Of a stretch of 34,631 nucleotides of DNA, positions 9,109 to 17,977 are shown one piece after another. The notes under the pieces were generated by a model. It saw nothing but the letters and a program-made list of their open reading frames with translations, ran no database searches and had not been told where the DNA came from. The stretch comes from Nitrospirota bacterium. Its GTDB lineage: Bacteria; Nitrospirota; Thermodesulfovibrionia; Thermodesulfovibrionales; UBA6898. The stretch covers positions 1-34,631 of the forward strand of contig JAJZPM010000042.1 in NCBI GenBank assembly GCA_021811105.1, given 5' to 3'. Made by a program: the position numbers and the translations under genes. Each line of letters begins with the position of its first letter. Within the stretch, counting starts at the first letter, position 1.

Positions 9109-9150
9109 GCCAAAACAGGCGATCCCTGAACGCCGCAAAAACAAAATTCG

Positions 9151-10035
9151 CTACGGTATCACCTTGTTCAGTTGATACTCGACAATCCCGGTTGCGCCCG
9201 CCTTCTTCAGCTTCGGGATGAGGTTGACCAGCGTCCTTTCGTCTATGACAACATCGAGGTCATACCATCCCGCATCTGAAAGCGCGGATATCGTCGGCGA
9301 GTGCATGGCGGGAAGGAGGCTCATCACCCGCGTGATGTCTTTTTTCTGGACGTTCATCTTGAGCCCCACCTTCTCCTCGGCGGCCAGGGCGCCTTTCACG
9401 AGCATCACGATGTTTTCCATTTTCTGCCTCTTCCACCTGTCCTGCCACGCCTTCCTGTTCGAGATAAAACGCGTGCTCGACTCGAGGATGGTTTCGACGA
9501 TCCTGAGGTTGTTTGCCCTGAGAGAGGTGCCGGTCTCGGTCAGCTCGACGATCGCATCGGCGAGATGCGGGGGCTTTACCTCGGTCGCGCCCCAGGAAAA
9601 ATCTATCTCGGCCTTTACCTTCTTCGACTTCAGATACCGTTTCGTATACCCAACAAGTTCGGTGGCGATCCTCTTTCCGTTCAGGTCCCTGACGCTTTTG
9701 ATCTTCGAATCGTTCGGCACCGCGATCACCCACTTGACCGGGCGGAGCCCCTCTTTCGCATAATTCAGTTCGGCAACTTCCTTGACGTCGGCCGCCTGTT
9801 CCATGATCCAGTCGTAGCCGGTGAGTCCGCAGTCGAGGATGCCGCTTTCAACATAGCGCGCCATCTCCTGAGCCCGGATCAGCATCGATTCGATTTCGGT
9901 ATCTTCGAATACGGGATAATAAGAGCGGGCCGAGACCGAGATATGATATCCGGCCTTCCGAAAGAGTTTGAGGGTCGATTCCTGCAGGCTCCCTTTTGGA
10001 AGACCGAGTCGTAGAATTTTATTTTTTGTTTTCAT
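9151..10035 (-). CDS. hisG: ATP phosphoribosyltransferase, long form
   Basis: First and committed step of histidine synthesis: ATP plus PRPP gives phosphoribosyl-ATP. It has 294 residues, the length of the homohexameric long form that needs no HisZ. Marks are [14 protein letters not shown] at the N-terminus, [14 protein letters not shown], and the PRPP-loop region TELTGT-like [16 protein letters not shown]. The last 75 or so residues are the ACT-like regulatory domain where histidine binds ([11 protein letters not shown] region). ATG at 10035 has AAAGGA upstream and is preferred over a GTG at 10050. It lies 27 bases after hisD, so the two are an operon. Other his genes are elsewhere. Confidence 0.95.
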   Translation of the reverse strand: MKTKNKILRLGLPKGSLQESTLKLFRKAGYHISVSARSYYPVFEDTEIESMLIRAQEMARYVESGILDCGLTGYDWIMEQAADVKEVAELNYAKEGLRPVKWVIAVPNDSKIKSVRDLNGKRIATELVGYTKRYLKSKKVKAEIDFSWGATEVKPPHLADAIVELTETGTSLRANNLRIVETILESSTRFISNRKAWQDRWKRQKMENIVMLVKGALAAEEKVGLKMNVQKKDITRVMSLLPAMHSPTISALSDAGWYDLDVVIDERTLVNLIPKLKKAGATGIVEYQLNKVIP

Positions 10036-10062
10036 AGCTTGTCCTTTCACCTGTATACATGA

Positions 10063-11349
10063 TTATTTCCTTTTTCTCATTTTTCTGATCCTTATGGTGT
10101 TTGCATGGGCCTCGAGCCCCTCGATGTCGGCGATCGTCTCGACGATATTCGATAATTTCAGGAACCCTTTTCTGGTAAACCCGATGAGGCTCGACCGTTT
10201 ATAAAAGTCGTATACCCCGAGGGGAGAAAAAAAACGCGACGTGCTGCCGGTCGGGAGTGTGTGGTTCGGACCGGCCGAATAATCACCGAGGGCCTCGGGT
10301 GTCCAGGGGCCGAGAAACACGGCGCCGGCGTTGTCCACAAGCGGCAGAAGCTGTTCAGGCTTCTCGGTCATGATCTCGAGATGCTCAGGGGCGATCCGGT
10401 TGGCAAGGGCAGCGGCATCCTGAAGGGTCTCTGTGATAATTGCCGCGCCGTAATTGTGGAGCGAGGCCTGTGCGATCTTTTTTCTTTTGAGGCGGGAAAG
10501 CTGTCTCAGTACCTCTTCGACGACCGACTCGGCAAGCCGCTCCGATACGGTGAGGAGAACGGATGAGGCGAGTTCGTCGTGTTCCGCCTGGCTTAACAGG
10601 TCAGCGGCGACGAACGAGGCGTCGGCCGAATCGTCCGCAATAATGAGTATCTCGCTCGGGCCGGCGATCATGTCGATATCAACGAGACCGAAGACCATCT
10701 TCTTTGCGGTTGCAACAAAGATATTTCCGGGACCGACTATTTTATCCACCTTGGGTATGCTTCTCGTCCCGAACGCCATGGCGCCGACCGCCTGCGCTCC
10801 GCCCACGCGGTAGACCTCGTTTACGCCCAGCATTCTTATCGCCGACATCACGTAGGGGTTGATCTCGCCGCCCGGCTGCGGAACGCAGAGGGCGATCTCC
10901 TTTACCCCGGCGACCTGCGCGGGGATGACGTTCATAAGCACGGTGGAAGGATAGGCCGCCTTTCCGCCCGGAACATAAACCCCCACCCTCCTGAGGGGCT
11001 TTATCATCTGGCCCAGTATAGCCCCGCTTTCGGTATAGGACCATGATTCTTCCCGCTGCATGGCGTGGAATTTCCTTATCCGCTTCGCCGATAATTCGAG
11101 TGCCTTCACGACCTTTCGATCAGCCTTGTCCGCGGATTTCGTGATTTCCGAAGGGCTCAGCCTGAGTTTGGCGGACGGATTTATGTCGAACTTTCGCGTA
11201 TATTTTATTACGGCGGTGTCGCCGTTTTTTCTGACGTCTTGCAGGATTTCCATTACCGTTTTCTCGGCGGTCAGATTACCCGACGAGTCGCGTGTTCGCA
11301 GCCGGGAAAGGAATTCCGCTAGCGCCCTCTTCTTCCTGATTATCCGCAT
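10063..11349 (-). CDS. hisD: Histidinol dehydrogenase
   Basis: Zinc enzyme oxidising L-histidinol to L-histidine in two NAD-dependent steps, the end of the histidine pathway. At 428 residues it has the normal length. Marks are RVGVYVPGGKAAYPSTVLMN, RVGGAQAVGAMAFGT, VDKIVGPGNIFVATAKK, DMIAGPSEILIIAD and LLSQAEHD, whose Gln and His are zinc or catalytic ligands, then APEHLEI and the GPNHTLPT loop. It precedes hisG in the same operon, joining the first and last enzymes of the pathway. The ATG has no Shine-Dalgarno sequence and lies at the expected transcription start of the promoter at 11356-11384. Confidence 0.96.
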   Translation of the reverse strand: MRIIRKKRALAEFLSRLRTRDSSGNLTAEKTVMEILQDVRKNGDTAVIKYTRKFDINPSAKLRLSPSEITKSADKADRKVVKALELSAKRIRKFHAMQREESWSYTESGAILGQMIKPLRRVGVYVPGGKAAYPSTVLMNVIPAQVAGVKEIALCVPQPGGEINPYVMSAIRMLGVNEVYRVGGAQAVGAMAFGTRSIPKVDKIVGPGNIFVATAKKMVFGLVDIDMIAGPSEILIIADDSADASFVAADLLSQAEHDELASSVLLTVSERLAESVVEEVLRQLSRLKRKKIAQASLHNYGAAIITETLQDAAALANRIAPEHLEIMTEKPEQLLPLVDNAGAVFLGPWTPEALGDYSAGPNHTLPTGSTSRFFSPLGVYDFYKRSSLIGFTRKGFLKLSNIVETIADIEGLEAHANTIRIRKMRKRK

Positions 11350-11355
11350 CTTTTA

Positions 11356-11384
11356 ATTCTATAGGTTGGCCTGTAATTATTCAA
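11356..11384 (-). promoter_or_regulatory. Sigma-70-like promoter of hisD, probably leaderless
   Basis: On the minus strand TTGAAT (11384-11379) and TAGAAT (11361-11356) are 17 bases apart. The -10 box ends six bases before the hisD ATG, so transcription should begin at or next to the start codon. The lack of a Shine-Dalgarno sequence fits a leaderless message. Confidence 0.5.
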
Positions 11385-11425
11385 GTTTTTTGACCGGAGG
11401 GGGAACGCCTTAAGATATCGGATTA

Positions 11426-11454
11426 TTGACATATTTTCGCGTCTACAGTAAAGT
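11426..11454 (+). promoter_or_regulatory. Sigma-70-like promoter of the GAF/HD-GYP gene, probably leaderless
   Basis: TTGACA (11426-11431) and TAAAGT (11449-11454) are 17 bases apart. The -10 ends five bases before the ATG at 11460, placing the transcription start at the start codon. No ribosome binding site is seen. It faces away from the hisD promoter. Confidence 0.5.
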
Positions 11455-11459
11455 TGATT

Positions 11460-12773
11460 ATGGCGGAAGAGGACCGGAAGGGCCACAACTCGGTTGTCCA
11501 GGAAATCGGCAAGAAGTTTCGTCTTTCTATCTCGGTAGTCGCTTTTGTTATTATCACGCTCTTCGCGGTCATTGTCAGGTACGTTCTCGCCCCTGCCCCG
11601 GCGATTCAGGACTTGTTGCCTGATGTCTCGCTCAAAGTTATTATTGGCATCTGCCTTTTCCTTTCGCTTGTCGGCCTTTATTATTCGGTGAGCATATCGA
11701 AGCAGGTGCTCCGGATCGTGAAGGATTACGGAAACAGGATCGAGAAGATATTGGGCATCACCAGTGACCTCAGAGAGGAGATGTACGGCGACATCCTTCT
11801 TGAAAAGATCATGGAGTATGCCCTGGCGATCACGAATTCCCAGGCAGGCTCGATCCTGCTGGCAGATAGCGAAGTCCTCGTTTTCAAAATCGTCAAAGGG
11901 GAAAAGGCGGAACAGCTTGTCGGCACTACCGTCGAAAAAGGGAAGGGAATTTCGGGGTGGGTGGCGCAGACCGGCAAGGCCGTCAGGATCTCCGATGTGT
12001 CGCGGGACGAAAGGTTTAATCCTGCCATCGACAGCATGACGGGATTTGATACAAAGTCCGTACTCTGCGTTCCTCTCAAGACAAAGTCCGGGGTCATCGG
12101 TGTGCTCGAACTGCTGAACAAAGAAGGGGGGTATGCCTATCGCGAGCGGGACGAGGAGGTCATCACGTACCTCGCGGAGCAGGCAGCGATTTCGATCATC
12201 AAGACAAAGTTCGTTGAAGACCAAAAGAACTACGAAATCCATCTCACCGAGATGCTGCTTGAGGCGATAGACTTTCATATCCCTGAGAAAAGGGGCCATT
12301 CAAAGAGAGTGGCCAGGTACAGCAACATCATCGCACGAGGGATCAACATGCCCGAGGATGAGAAGAAGAGGCTTTATTTCGCAAGCCTTCTTCATGACGT
12401 GGGTTTCCTGAAGATCCACTCAGACGAGGCATTCCGGAAAGAGGAATTTACGCGCCATCCTTCCGTCGGATACGAGATGATCAAGCCGATCAACTTTTAT
12501 GAAGACATCGCATTGTTCATTCTCCACCACCACGAGCGGTACGACGGCTACGGTTATCCTTCAAAGCTTCAGGGCGAAGGCATCCCCTTAGAGGCGAGGA
12601 TCATAGCGATCGCCGAGGCCTTTGATGCGATGGTCAGCACCACATCATACCGTGTACCGGTAAGCTTCCAGGAGGCTGTCGAAGAGCTGAAGCGGAAAGC
12701 GGGAACGCAGTTCGATCAGGAACTGGTAGAAATATTCGTGAGCAACATCGAGCCCCAGCATGTTACTGCCTGA
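11460..12773 (+). CDS. Membrane GAF / HD-GYP signalling protein
   Basis: A 437-residue protein. Two hydrophobic helices (about 20-40 and 58-78) anchor it, followed by a GAF sensor domain (about 105-250) and a C-terminal HD-GYP domain (about 265-430). The metal and catalytic signature is present: GHSKRVA, LLHDVGF (the HD pair), RHPSVGYEM, HHHERYDGYGYP and the later AEAFDAM. HD-GYP proteins hydrolyse cyclic di-GMP, and a PilZ protein sits 5 kb away. Since the GAF follows the helices directly, the sensor is cytoplasmic. ATG at 11460 was chosen although TTG at 11454 is in frame. It is convergent with the next gene, only 17 bases from stop to stop. The GAF ligand is unknown. Confidence 0.88.
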   Translation: MAEEDRKGHNSVVQEIGKKFRLSISVVAFVIITLFAVIVRYVLAPAPAIQDLLPDVSLKVIIGICLFLSLVGLYYSVSISKQVLRIVKDYGNRIEKILGITSDLREEMYGDILLEKIMEYALAITNSQAGSILLADSEVLVFKIVKGEKAEQLVGTTVEKGKGISGWVAQTGKAVRISDVSRDERFNPAIDSMTGFDTKSVLCVPLKTKSGVIGVLELLNKEGGYAYRERDEEVITYLAEQAAISIIKTKFVEDQKNYEIHLTEMLLEAIDFHIPEKRGHSKRVARYSNIIARGINMPEDEKKRLYFASLLHDVGFLKIHSDEAFRKEEFTRHPSVGYEMIKPINFYEDIALFILHHHERYDGYGYPSKLQGEGIPLEARIIAIAEAFDAMVSTTSYRVPVSFQEAVEELKRKAGTQFDQELVEIFVSNIEPQHVTA

Positions 12774-12790
12774 ACTCCTTGCACAGCAGG

Positions 12791-13873
12791 CTACAGTTGT
12801 TCCTGTGGCCCTTTGTCTATCAACTCCCTTTCGATTACTTTGCCTGCAGCGTCTCCTTGATGCCGGAAGATATCGAGGACCCTTTCTGCCAGTCCGCAAG
12901 CCCTCCGGTAGCCTTTTTTGCGGGCCGTCTCGACACGTACCCAGTCTTCTTTCTCGCTAAAATCCGGGAAGAGCAAGCCTATCTCAGGAAATATGACCGA
13001 CCTGAAGCCGCCCATGAATGAAAGATAAAAACCAAGCGCCCCCTTTTTTTTGTTTTCGATGATATATTTCAACATTCCTCTTTCCGAGGTGTCCGAGAGC
13101 ACGTCTTTGATGCTCCTCACATAAGTTTCCACACGCCGGTTCAACGGCCCGGCGAGAAGTGTTCGCCAGCGCTCGCCCAGCATCCTGCCCTCTATCCCCT
13201 CACCGATTTCGTGACGGACGAACACTTCCGCCTCTTCATCCGCGATCTGCAGTACCCGGTTATAGAGCGACTCGGAGACGACTTCTTCCGGGGTAATCCC
13301 GTACTGAAAAAAAGCATAGAGCAGCGCGCCTCGGTGCTTCCTGAGTCTGATCTCCTCCAATTTGTCCCAGAATAAAACGGCCAACGACTCCCGCCTGACA
13401 AAGATTGTCGTCCCCTGCAGCATTGCGGGATAGGCAGCCAGGTCTCTTGCGAATTCCCTGCCGGACATGATGACTTCATACCCATCCAGAGAATATTTAG
13501 AAAGAAGTTCGGCCAGGAAAAAAGAAGGCTTTCCGTAAACGCCGCACCCGGCCCCGTACATAATATCTTGCGCGGCCAATAACCGGCTGATTTCCGCCGC
13601 ATCAAAGGGCCCGTGTTCTTTTCCGCCGATGGCAAGACCGAGAAATTCGCGCTCCTCAATCTGATGCCATAACTTTTCCCGGTCTGCTATCCACTCGGAA
13701 ACGTCACCGTGAGGTATTTCCTCCCATGGCCCTATTTTTTTTTCGTGGCGAAAAAGGCCCCTGAGCGAAAGCAGCAGGCTGCAGATAGAATAGTTTCCCC
13801 AATATCTCGCATCGGAGATATCACAGTTCTGCTTCACCTGTCCGACAAGTCCTTCGATGTCAATACCCGTCAT
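12791..13873 (-). CDS. Conserved-looking protein of unknown function, 360 residues
   Basis: I do not recognise a characterised family. The protein has no signal peptide or membrane helix. It is rich in aromatic and charged residues, with CDISDARYWGNYSICSLLLSLRGLFR near the N-terminus (residues 17-42), GPWEEIPHGDVSEWIADRE, and a helical C-terminus. The ordered, motif-like N-terminal block and good codon structure indicate a real gene. ATG at 13873 has GAAAGGTG upstream. It is divergent from the acyl-ligase gene (113 bases between starts) and convergent with the HD-GYP gene, so it is probably transcribed alone. A Syntrophobacter-type conserved family of similar size exists in my memory, but I cannot confirm membership. 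Confidence 0.75.
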   Translation of the reverse strand: MTGIDIEGLVGQVKQNCDISDARYWGNYSICSLLLSLRGLFRHEKKIGPWEEIPHGDVSEWIADREKLWHQIEEREFLGLAIGGKEHGPFDAAEISRLLAAQDIMYGAGCGVYGKPSFFLAELLSKYSLDGYEVIMSGREFARDLAAYPAMLQGTTIFVRRESLAVLFWDKLEEIRLRKHRGALLYAFFQYGITPEEVVSESLYNRVLQIADEEAEVFVRHEIGEGIEGRMLGERWRTLLAGPLNRRVETYVRSIKDVLSDTSERGMLKYIIENKKKGALGFYLSFMGGFRSVIFPEIGLLFPDFSEKEDWVRVETARKKGYRRACGLAERVLDIFRHQGDAAGKVIERELIDKGPQEQL

Positions 13874-13986
13874 CTAACACCTTTCACTATTCTAACAGAA
13901 TATCAAGGTGGCAGACTCTTGTCCCGATGAGAAAGAATTTCCTTTAAGCGATTTTTTGGGGTATTATTGAGAAAAAGCCGAATCCC

Positions 13987-16668
13987 ATGAATGCAGCACA
14001 ACGGGAAATAACCACGGTATGGCAGACCTTCGTCTGCACGGCGAATCGCTATCCCGATAACGCCCTCTTTCATTTCAGCCAGGATGGGTGGAGGATACTT
14101 ACCTATAGGGATGTTTCGGCGTACGTTGCCGCGACTGCCTCGCACCTCCTACAGACAGGGCTAAAACCGGGAGGTCGGGTAGCGATCATTTCCGAGAACA
14201 GGCCGGAGTGGTGCGCGGCGTATCTGTCTGTCATCCGCTCCGGCGGGATCGCCGTACCGATCGATCCACAGCTCGGACCGGAGGAGATCGGCAATCTTCT
14301 GGCGGATTCCGAATCCGAGATAGTCTTCCATAGCCGGAAGACCTTCGACAGTATCTCGGCTCATCTGCATAGCATCTCCGGAAACCGGAACAAGCGGATC
14401 ACCCTCATCAATTTCGATACGCCGGGATATCAGTCCTTGCTCAAGACAAGACCTGCGGAGACCTTCCCCGAAATAGATCCGGGTGACATCGCATCGATCA
14501 TCTATACCTCCGGCACTACTGGAAAACCGAAAGGGGTCATGCTGACGCATGCAAACTTCTGCGCCGATGCTGCAGCTCTCATAGACGTGGGGCTGGTCTC
14601 GCACGATGACAATGTGCTCTCCGTTCTTCCGCTGCACCATACCTATGCATTTATGTGCACCTTTCTCGTCCCCCTTTTCCTCGGCGCCTCGATTACCTAT
14701 CCGGCAAGCCTGAAAGGACCTGATCTGATGGCCGCCGTCAGAGATAACGGGGTGACTGTCCTGATCGGTGTTCCCCAGCTTCTTGCAATGATACGAAACG
14801 GGATCGTGGCAAAGATAGAGGAGCTTCCGAAGCCTTTGGCTTTCGCCTATTCAAAGATCCTGCGTCTCTCCCGGTTTTTGCATGAAAAGTACGATCTCGG
14901 AGTCGGGCGTTTCTTTTTTTCATCCGCGCACCACGCCTTCGGTCCCCGATTCCGGTTCTTTGCGAGCGGCGGGGCACGACTCGACCCTGTGATCATGAGG
15001 GACCTGGAAGCCATGGGCTTCGCTGTGCTTGAAGGCTATGGCCTTACCGAGACTGCACCTGTGGTGACCTTCAACCCGATATCAAAGAGAAAGCCGGGCT
15101 CGGCCGGCATCCCCCTTCCCTCGGTTGAAATCAGGATCCTCGATCCGGCCGAAAACGGCGAGGGAGAGATCGAGATCAGAGGGCCGATGGTGATGAAAGG
15201 TTATTATAAGAATCCCTCCGCCACCGCGGACGTCATGGATGACGGATGGTTCAGGACAGGTGACATCGGCCGGATCGACAAAGAGGGATATCTATTTGTC
15301 ACGGGCCGGTCAAAAGAGGTGATCGTCCTCAGCTCGGGAAAAAACATCTACCCCGAAGAAGTCGAGAAGTTGTACATGAGATCACCGTTAATAAAGGAGA
15401 TCTGTATAATCGGGGCAGAAGAAAGGGAAGAATCGCTCCACGCCGTCATAGTTCCCGATCTCGAATATGCGGACAAGGCACGGGTCTCCAATGTCCGGGA
15501 GGCGATCAAATGGGAGATCAGCGATATCTCCGTGAAAGTGCCGCCATACATGAGGGTAACCGGCTTTTCTGTCCGGACCGAGCCTCTGCCCAGGACCCCT
15601 CTCGGTAAACTCAGACGTTTCATGATACATGAGGAATCCCGGCAGAATGGCGGTGTTACGGAGGGAAGGAAGGGCGGGGAGCCTTTCCCCGGGGAGATTG
15701 CACAAAAAATCGCGGCAGAACTGAAACGTTTCGTGAACGAAGGCAGGAGCATAGGGCTTGACGACGACCTTGAGCTGGATCTCGGCCTCGATTCACTTGC
15801 AAAGATAGAACTGCTCGTATCCCTTGAACGGGTGTTTTCCCTGAAGTTTCCGGAGGACCTCCTGGCGGACATCCACACTGTGAAGGAACTGATTGAAAGG
15901 GTATCTCTTCAGACGACCTGGGGATACTCGGCCGGGCCTGCAGCGGAGACGACCTGGAAAGATATTCTCTTCAGGGAGCCCTCGGAGAGCGACCTTAGAA
16001 TGGTCTCTCTGGAGAGGCCCGACAGCAGAATGGTCCCTTCCTTTTTGGTGCATTCTTTTCTGAAATATATTTTTAAGTTATGTTTTCGGCTTGAGGCAAG
16101 AGGGCTCGAAAATATTCCGAAGGCCGGCAATTTTATAATCGCCCCGAACCATTCAAGTTACCTCGACGGTTTTGCGGTGGTCCTGTCGCTGCCCTTTGCC
16201 GAATTCAGAAATCTCTATACGCTCGGGCTTAGCGATTACTTCACAGGCTCCGCGAAAGGTCTCTTCGCGAAAATCGCACACGTGGTCCCGATCGATTCCT
16301 CGGCATATCTGAACAAGGCACTGCATATCTCCGCCTATGTGATGCGCAACGGCCGATCACTCCTCATCTTTCCTGAGGGCGGCCGCTCGCCGGGGGGGAC
16401 CCTTCTCGAATTCAAGAAGGGCGTCGGCATACTGGCGGCCGAGATGGGGGCTGCCGTGGTGCCGGCATACATAAGCGGCGCCTTCGAGTCGCTTCCCCGG
16501 GGCAGGGCCATTCCCAGGTTCAAGAAGATCACGGTAGCCTTCGGGAAACCTCTCCGTGCGGAAGATATTGAACCATCGAAAAAGCCGGCCGAAATCGATG
16601 AATATCAATATTTCGCTTCTGTGCTGAGGGAGAGGGTCGAGAGGCTGAGGGGAAAAGACGGATCGTAA
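13987..16668 (+). CDS. Fused acyl-CoA/ACP ligase, acyl carrier domain and PlsC acyltransferase
   Basis: An 893-residue three-part enzyme. Residues 1-550 are an ANL-superfamily AMP-binding ligase: YTSGTTGKPKGV (173-184), YGLTET (351-356), FRTGD (422-426) and the C-terminal catalytic Lys541 in PLGKLRR. Residues about 565-640 form an acyl carrier domain with DLGLDSLAKIE, where Ser603 would carry phosphopantetheine. Residues about 690-885 are a PlsC-type acyltransferase with NHSSYLDG (721-728, the NHx4D motif) and FPEGGRSPGG (795-804). It can thus activate a fatty acid, hold it and pass it to a lysophospholipid or similar acceptor. E. coli Aas has ligase and acyltransferase in the opposite order and no carrier domain. 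Recycling of membrane lipids is the likely role; the acceptor is unknown. Confidence 0.9.
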   Translation: MNAAQREITTVWQTFVCTANRYPDNALFHFSQDGWRILTYRDVSAYVAATASHLLQTGLKPGGRVAIISENRPEWCAAYLSVIRSGGIAVPIDPQLGPEEIGNLLADSESEIVFHSRKTFDSISAHLHSISGNRNKRITLINFDTPGYQSLLKTRPAETFPEIDPGDIASIIYTSGTTGKPKGVMLTHANFCADAAALIDVGLVSHDDNVLSVLPLHHTYAFMCTFLVPLFLGASITYPASLKGPDLMAAVRDNGVTVLIGVPQLLAMIRNGIVAKIEELPKPLAFAYSKILRLSRFLHEKYDLGVGRFFFSSAHHAFGPRFRFFASGGARLDPVIMRDLEAMGFAVLEGYGLTETAPVVTFNPISKRKPGSAGIPLPSVEIRILDPAENGEGEIEIRGPMVMKGYYKNPSATADVMDDGWFRTGDIGRIDKEGYLFVTGRSKEVIVLSSGKNIYPEEVEKLYMRSPLIKEICIIGAEEREESLHAVIVPDLEYADKARVSNVREAIKWEISDISVKVPPYMRVTGFSVRTEPLPRTPLGKLRRFMIHEESRQNGGVTEGRKGGEPFPGEIAQKIAAELKRFVNEGRSIGLDDDLELDLGLDSLAKIELLVSLERVFSLKFPEDLLADIHTVKELIERVSLQTTWGYSAGPAAETTWKDILFREPSESDLRMVSLERPDSRMVPSFLVHSFLKYIFKLCFRLEARGLENIPKAGNFIIAPNHSSYLDGFAVVLSLPFAEFRNLYTLGLSDYFTGSAKGLFAKIAHVVPIDSSAYLNKALHISAYVMRNGRSLLIFPEGGRSPGGTLLEFKKGVGILAAEMGAAVVPAYISGAFESLPRGRAIPRFKKITVAFGKPLRAEDIEPSKKPAEIDEYQYFASVLRERVERLRGKDGS

Positions 16669-16755
16669 AACAGTACCCGAAACTTGGCGATAGTTAGCGG
16701 GCACTTCTCCTGGCATGCGGGGAGAAAGGCGGGAGGCCTTTCACGCTGTCAAGGC

Positions 16756-16905
16756 AAAAAAAAAGTGGCGCTTGCTTCCTCTTTCTATCGGCGGTTTGTG
16801 CATCTTGAGACTTACAGCGTGAGACTTTTGCGTCTTACTACTTTACGTCCTGAGACACTACACCCTTTTGCCGATTTTCAGAGGAGCAAGTCCACCACTT
16901 TTTTT
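16756..16905. terminator. Long symmetric hairpin, probable bidirectional terminator
   Basis: The gap 16669-16986 holds no gene. It has a long imperfect palindrome: left arm 16756-16792 begins with nine A, and right arm 16870-16905 ends with seven T. Paired blocks include GTGG/CCAC, CTTGC/GCAAG, TCCTCT/AGAGGA and ATCGGC/GCCGAT. The 77-base loop has three copies of TGAGAC (16806, 16820, 16851). Each strand therefore ends in a T-run, and the genes on both sides converge on it. The stem is unusually long, so a small mobile or RNA element used as terminator is also possible. Confidence 0.6.
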
Positions 16906-16986
16906 CTTTCACTTGTTCCTTGACTACATTAAACGCCTTTTATTGACGTTTGTCAAGCCTTATTTTGTATCCTGTTTCTTTTCCGC

Positions 16987-17391
16987 TCATTCGACCGTGA
17001 CCGAAATTTTTCTTGTCTTGGCCGATTCAGCCTTCGGAAGCATTAGCCGCAGCACGCCGCTTTTGACGGTTGCCCTGATCCTGTCCCGGTCGATTTCATC
17101 GGAGATTGCAAATACCCTCTGATAATCGCCTATCCCATATTCGGAAACGATCAGCCGATGACCCTCCGGGATTGCCGGCTCAACTTTTCCGTAGAGTGTC
17201 AGGACGTTTTTTTCGAGCGTGACGTCCAGAGATTTTTCGTCCACGCCCGGCATGTCGGCGACCACGACGATCTCCCCCTTCTTTTCTATGATATCGACCG
17301 CGGGCGTGTATACTTTTCTTGCCCGGGTGCGCTCGATACCTTCCTTTGTTTCAACTTCTTTCTTCTGCATTTCCTTAGCAACTTCAGCCAC
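16987..17391 (-). CDS. Small heat-shock protein, Hsp20/alpha-crystallin family (second of pair)
   Basis: ATP-independent holdase chaperone that keeps unfolded proteins from aggregating. From GTG at 17391 it has 134 residues. A charged N-terminal arm is followed by the alpha-crystallin domain (about 28-128): VYTPAVDIIEKKGEIVVVADMPGV, LTLYGK and GVLRLMLPKAE. The C-terminus KISVTVE offers an I-x-V version of the IXI oligomerisation motif. GTG 17391 is favoured because AGGAGG lies eight bases upstream; another GTG at 17400 would overlap that site. It is 12 bases after the first hsp20 gene, and its transcript would end at the hairpin around 16756-16905. Confidence 0.93.
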   Translation of the reverse strand: MAEVAKEMQKKEVETKEGIERTRARKVYTPAVDIIEKKGEIVVVADMPGVDEKSLDVTLEKNVLTLYGKVEPAIPEGHRLIVSEYGIGDYQRVFAISDEIDRDRIRATVKSGVLRLMLPKAESAKTRKISVTVE

Positions 17392-17403
17392 TGAGACCAC
17401 CTC

Positions 17404-17826
17404 CTATTCTGACTTTATCTCTATTTTTCTGGGTTTTTCAGCTTCTGCGCGCGGCAGGCTGATCTCCAGGATACCCCCGGCCAATTGCGCCCGGATCCCG
17501 TCGGCATCGATGTCGAACGGCAGCTCAAAGGTCTTGTTGAACTGTCCGAACCACCTCTCCTTGTGAGGAAAGGATTCCCCTTCGGCAAGTTCCTCGGACC
17601 TCCTGGAGCCTCTTACGGTCAGGGTCTTTCCGACTACCGAAATTTCGATCGCTCCACGGTCTATCCCCGGCAGCTCGCTTGTGACTATTGCATCGTCGCC
17701 GGAGACCCAGACGTTGAAAGCCGGAAATTCTGCGTTCGAGGGTTCAGTTTGTCCGAAAAAAGGCTGCCGCATGCTCTCACACTCATCCCATGGGTCGAGA
17801 AGCCTCGTAAAATTTGTCATCAACAT
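17404..17826 (-). CDS. Small heat-shock protein, Hsp20/alpha-crystallin family (first of pair)
   Basis: From ATG at 17826, which has AGGAGG seven bases upstream, the protein has 140 residues. The frame is open further upstream (to 17892) but without a binding site. The alpha-crystallin domain runs from PAFNVWVSGDDAIVTSELPGI to GGILEISLPRAEAEKPRKIEIKSE, with ERWFGQFNKTFELPFDID typical of class-A bacterial Hsp20. It differs clearly from its neighbour, so the two may form hetero-oligomers or act on different clients, as in other paired hsp20 operons. The C-terminal KIEIK is an IXI-like motif. About 270 bases separate its start from the PilZ gene, leaving room for its own promoter. Confidence 0.94.
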   Translation of the reverse strand: MLMTNFTRLLDPWDECESMRQPFFGQTEPSNAEFPAFNVWVSGDDAIVTSELPGIDRGAIEISVVGKTLTVRGSRRSEELAEGESFPHKERWFGQFNKTFELPFDIDADGIRAQLAGGILEISLPRAEAEKPRKIEIKSE

Positions 17827-17962
17827 CTTAATTCCTCCTCTCGTGTTTTTTGTAATCTTTCGTGTTAACATCGCAACAGTCTTGCCAGCCAAGTATTTAC
17901 TTTAATTCCAGAGCGTTATTGATTTTGCGAAATTCTTTTGTTGGCTTATTCGGTAAGTTTGG

Positions 17963-17977
17963 CCCATTTAAAATGGG
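17963..17977. promoter_or_regulatory. Palindrome upstream of the hsp20 operon
   Basis: CCCATTT-A-AAATGGG is a 15-base perfect palindrome about 137 bases upstream of the first hsp20 start. Read on the minus strand it contains ACCCATTTT, close to the -10 of sigma-32 heat-shock promoters (CCCCATWT), but I find no good -35 at the right distance. It could be an operator or part of a heat-shock promoter. The stretch 17827-18093 has no gene. Confidence 0.35.

Noticed and set aside
11340-12299. A 319-codon minus-strand frame
   Set aside because: It lies antisense to the GAF/HD-GYP gene, whose catalytic motifs are intact; the frame has no domain features.
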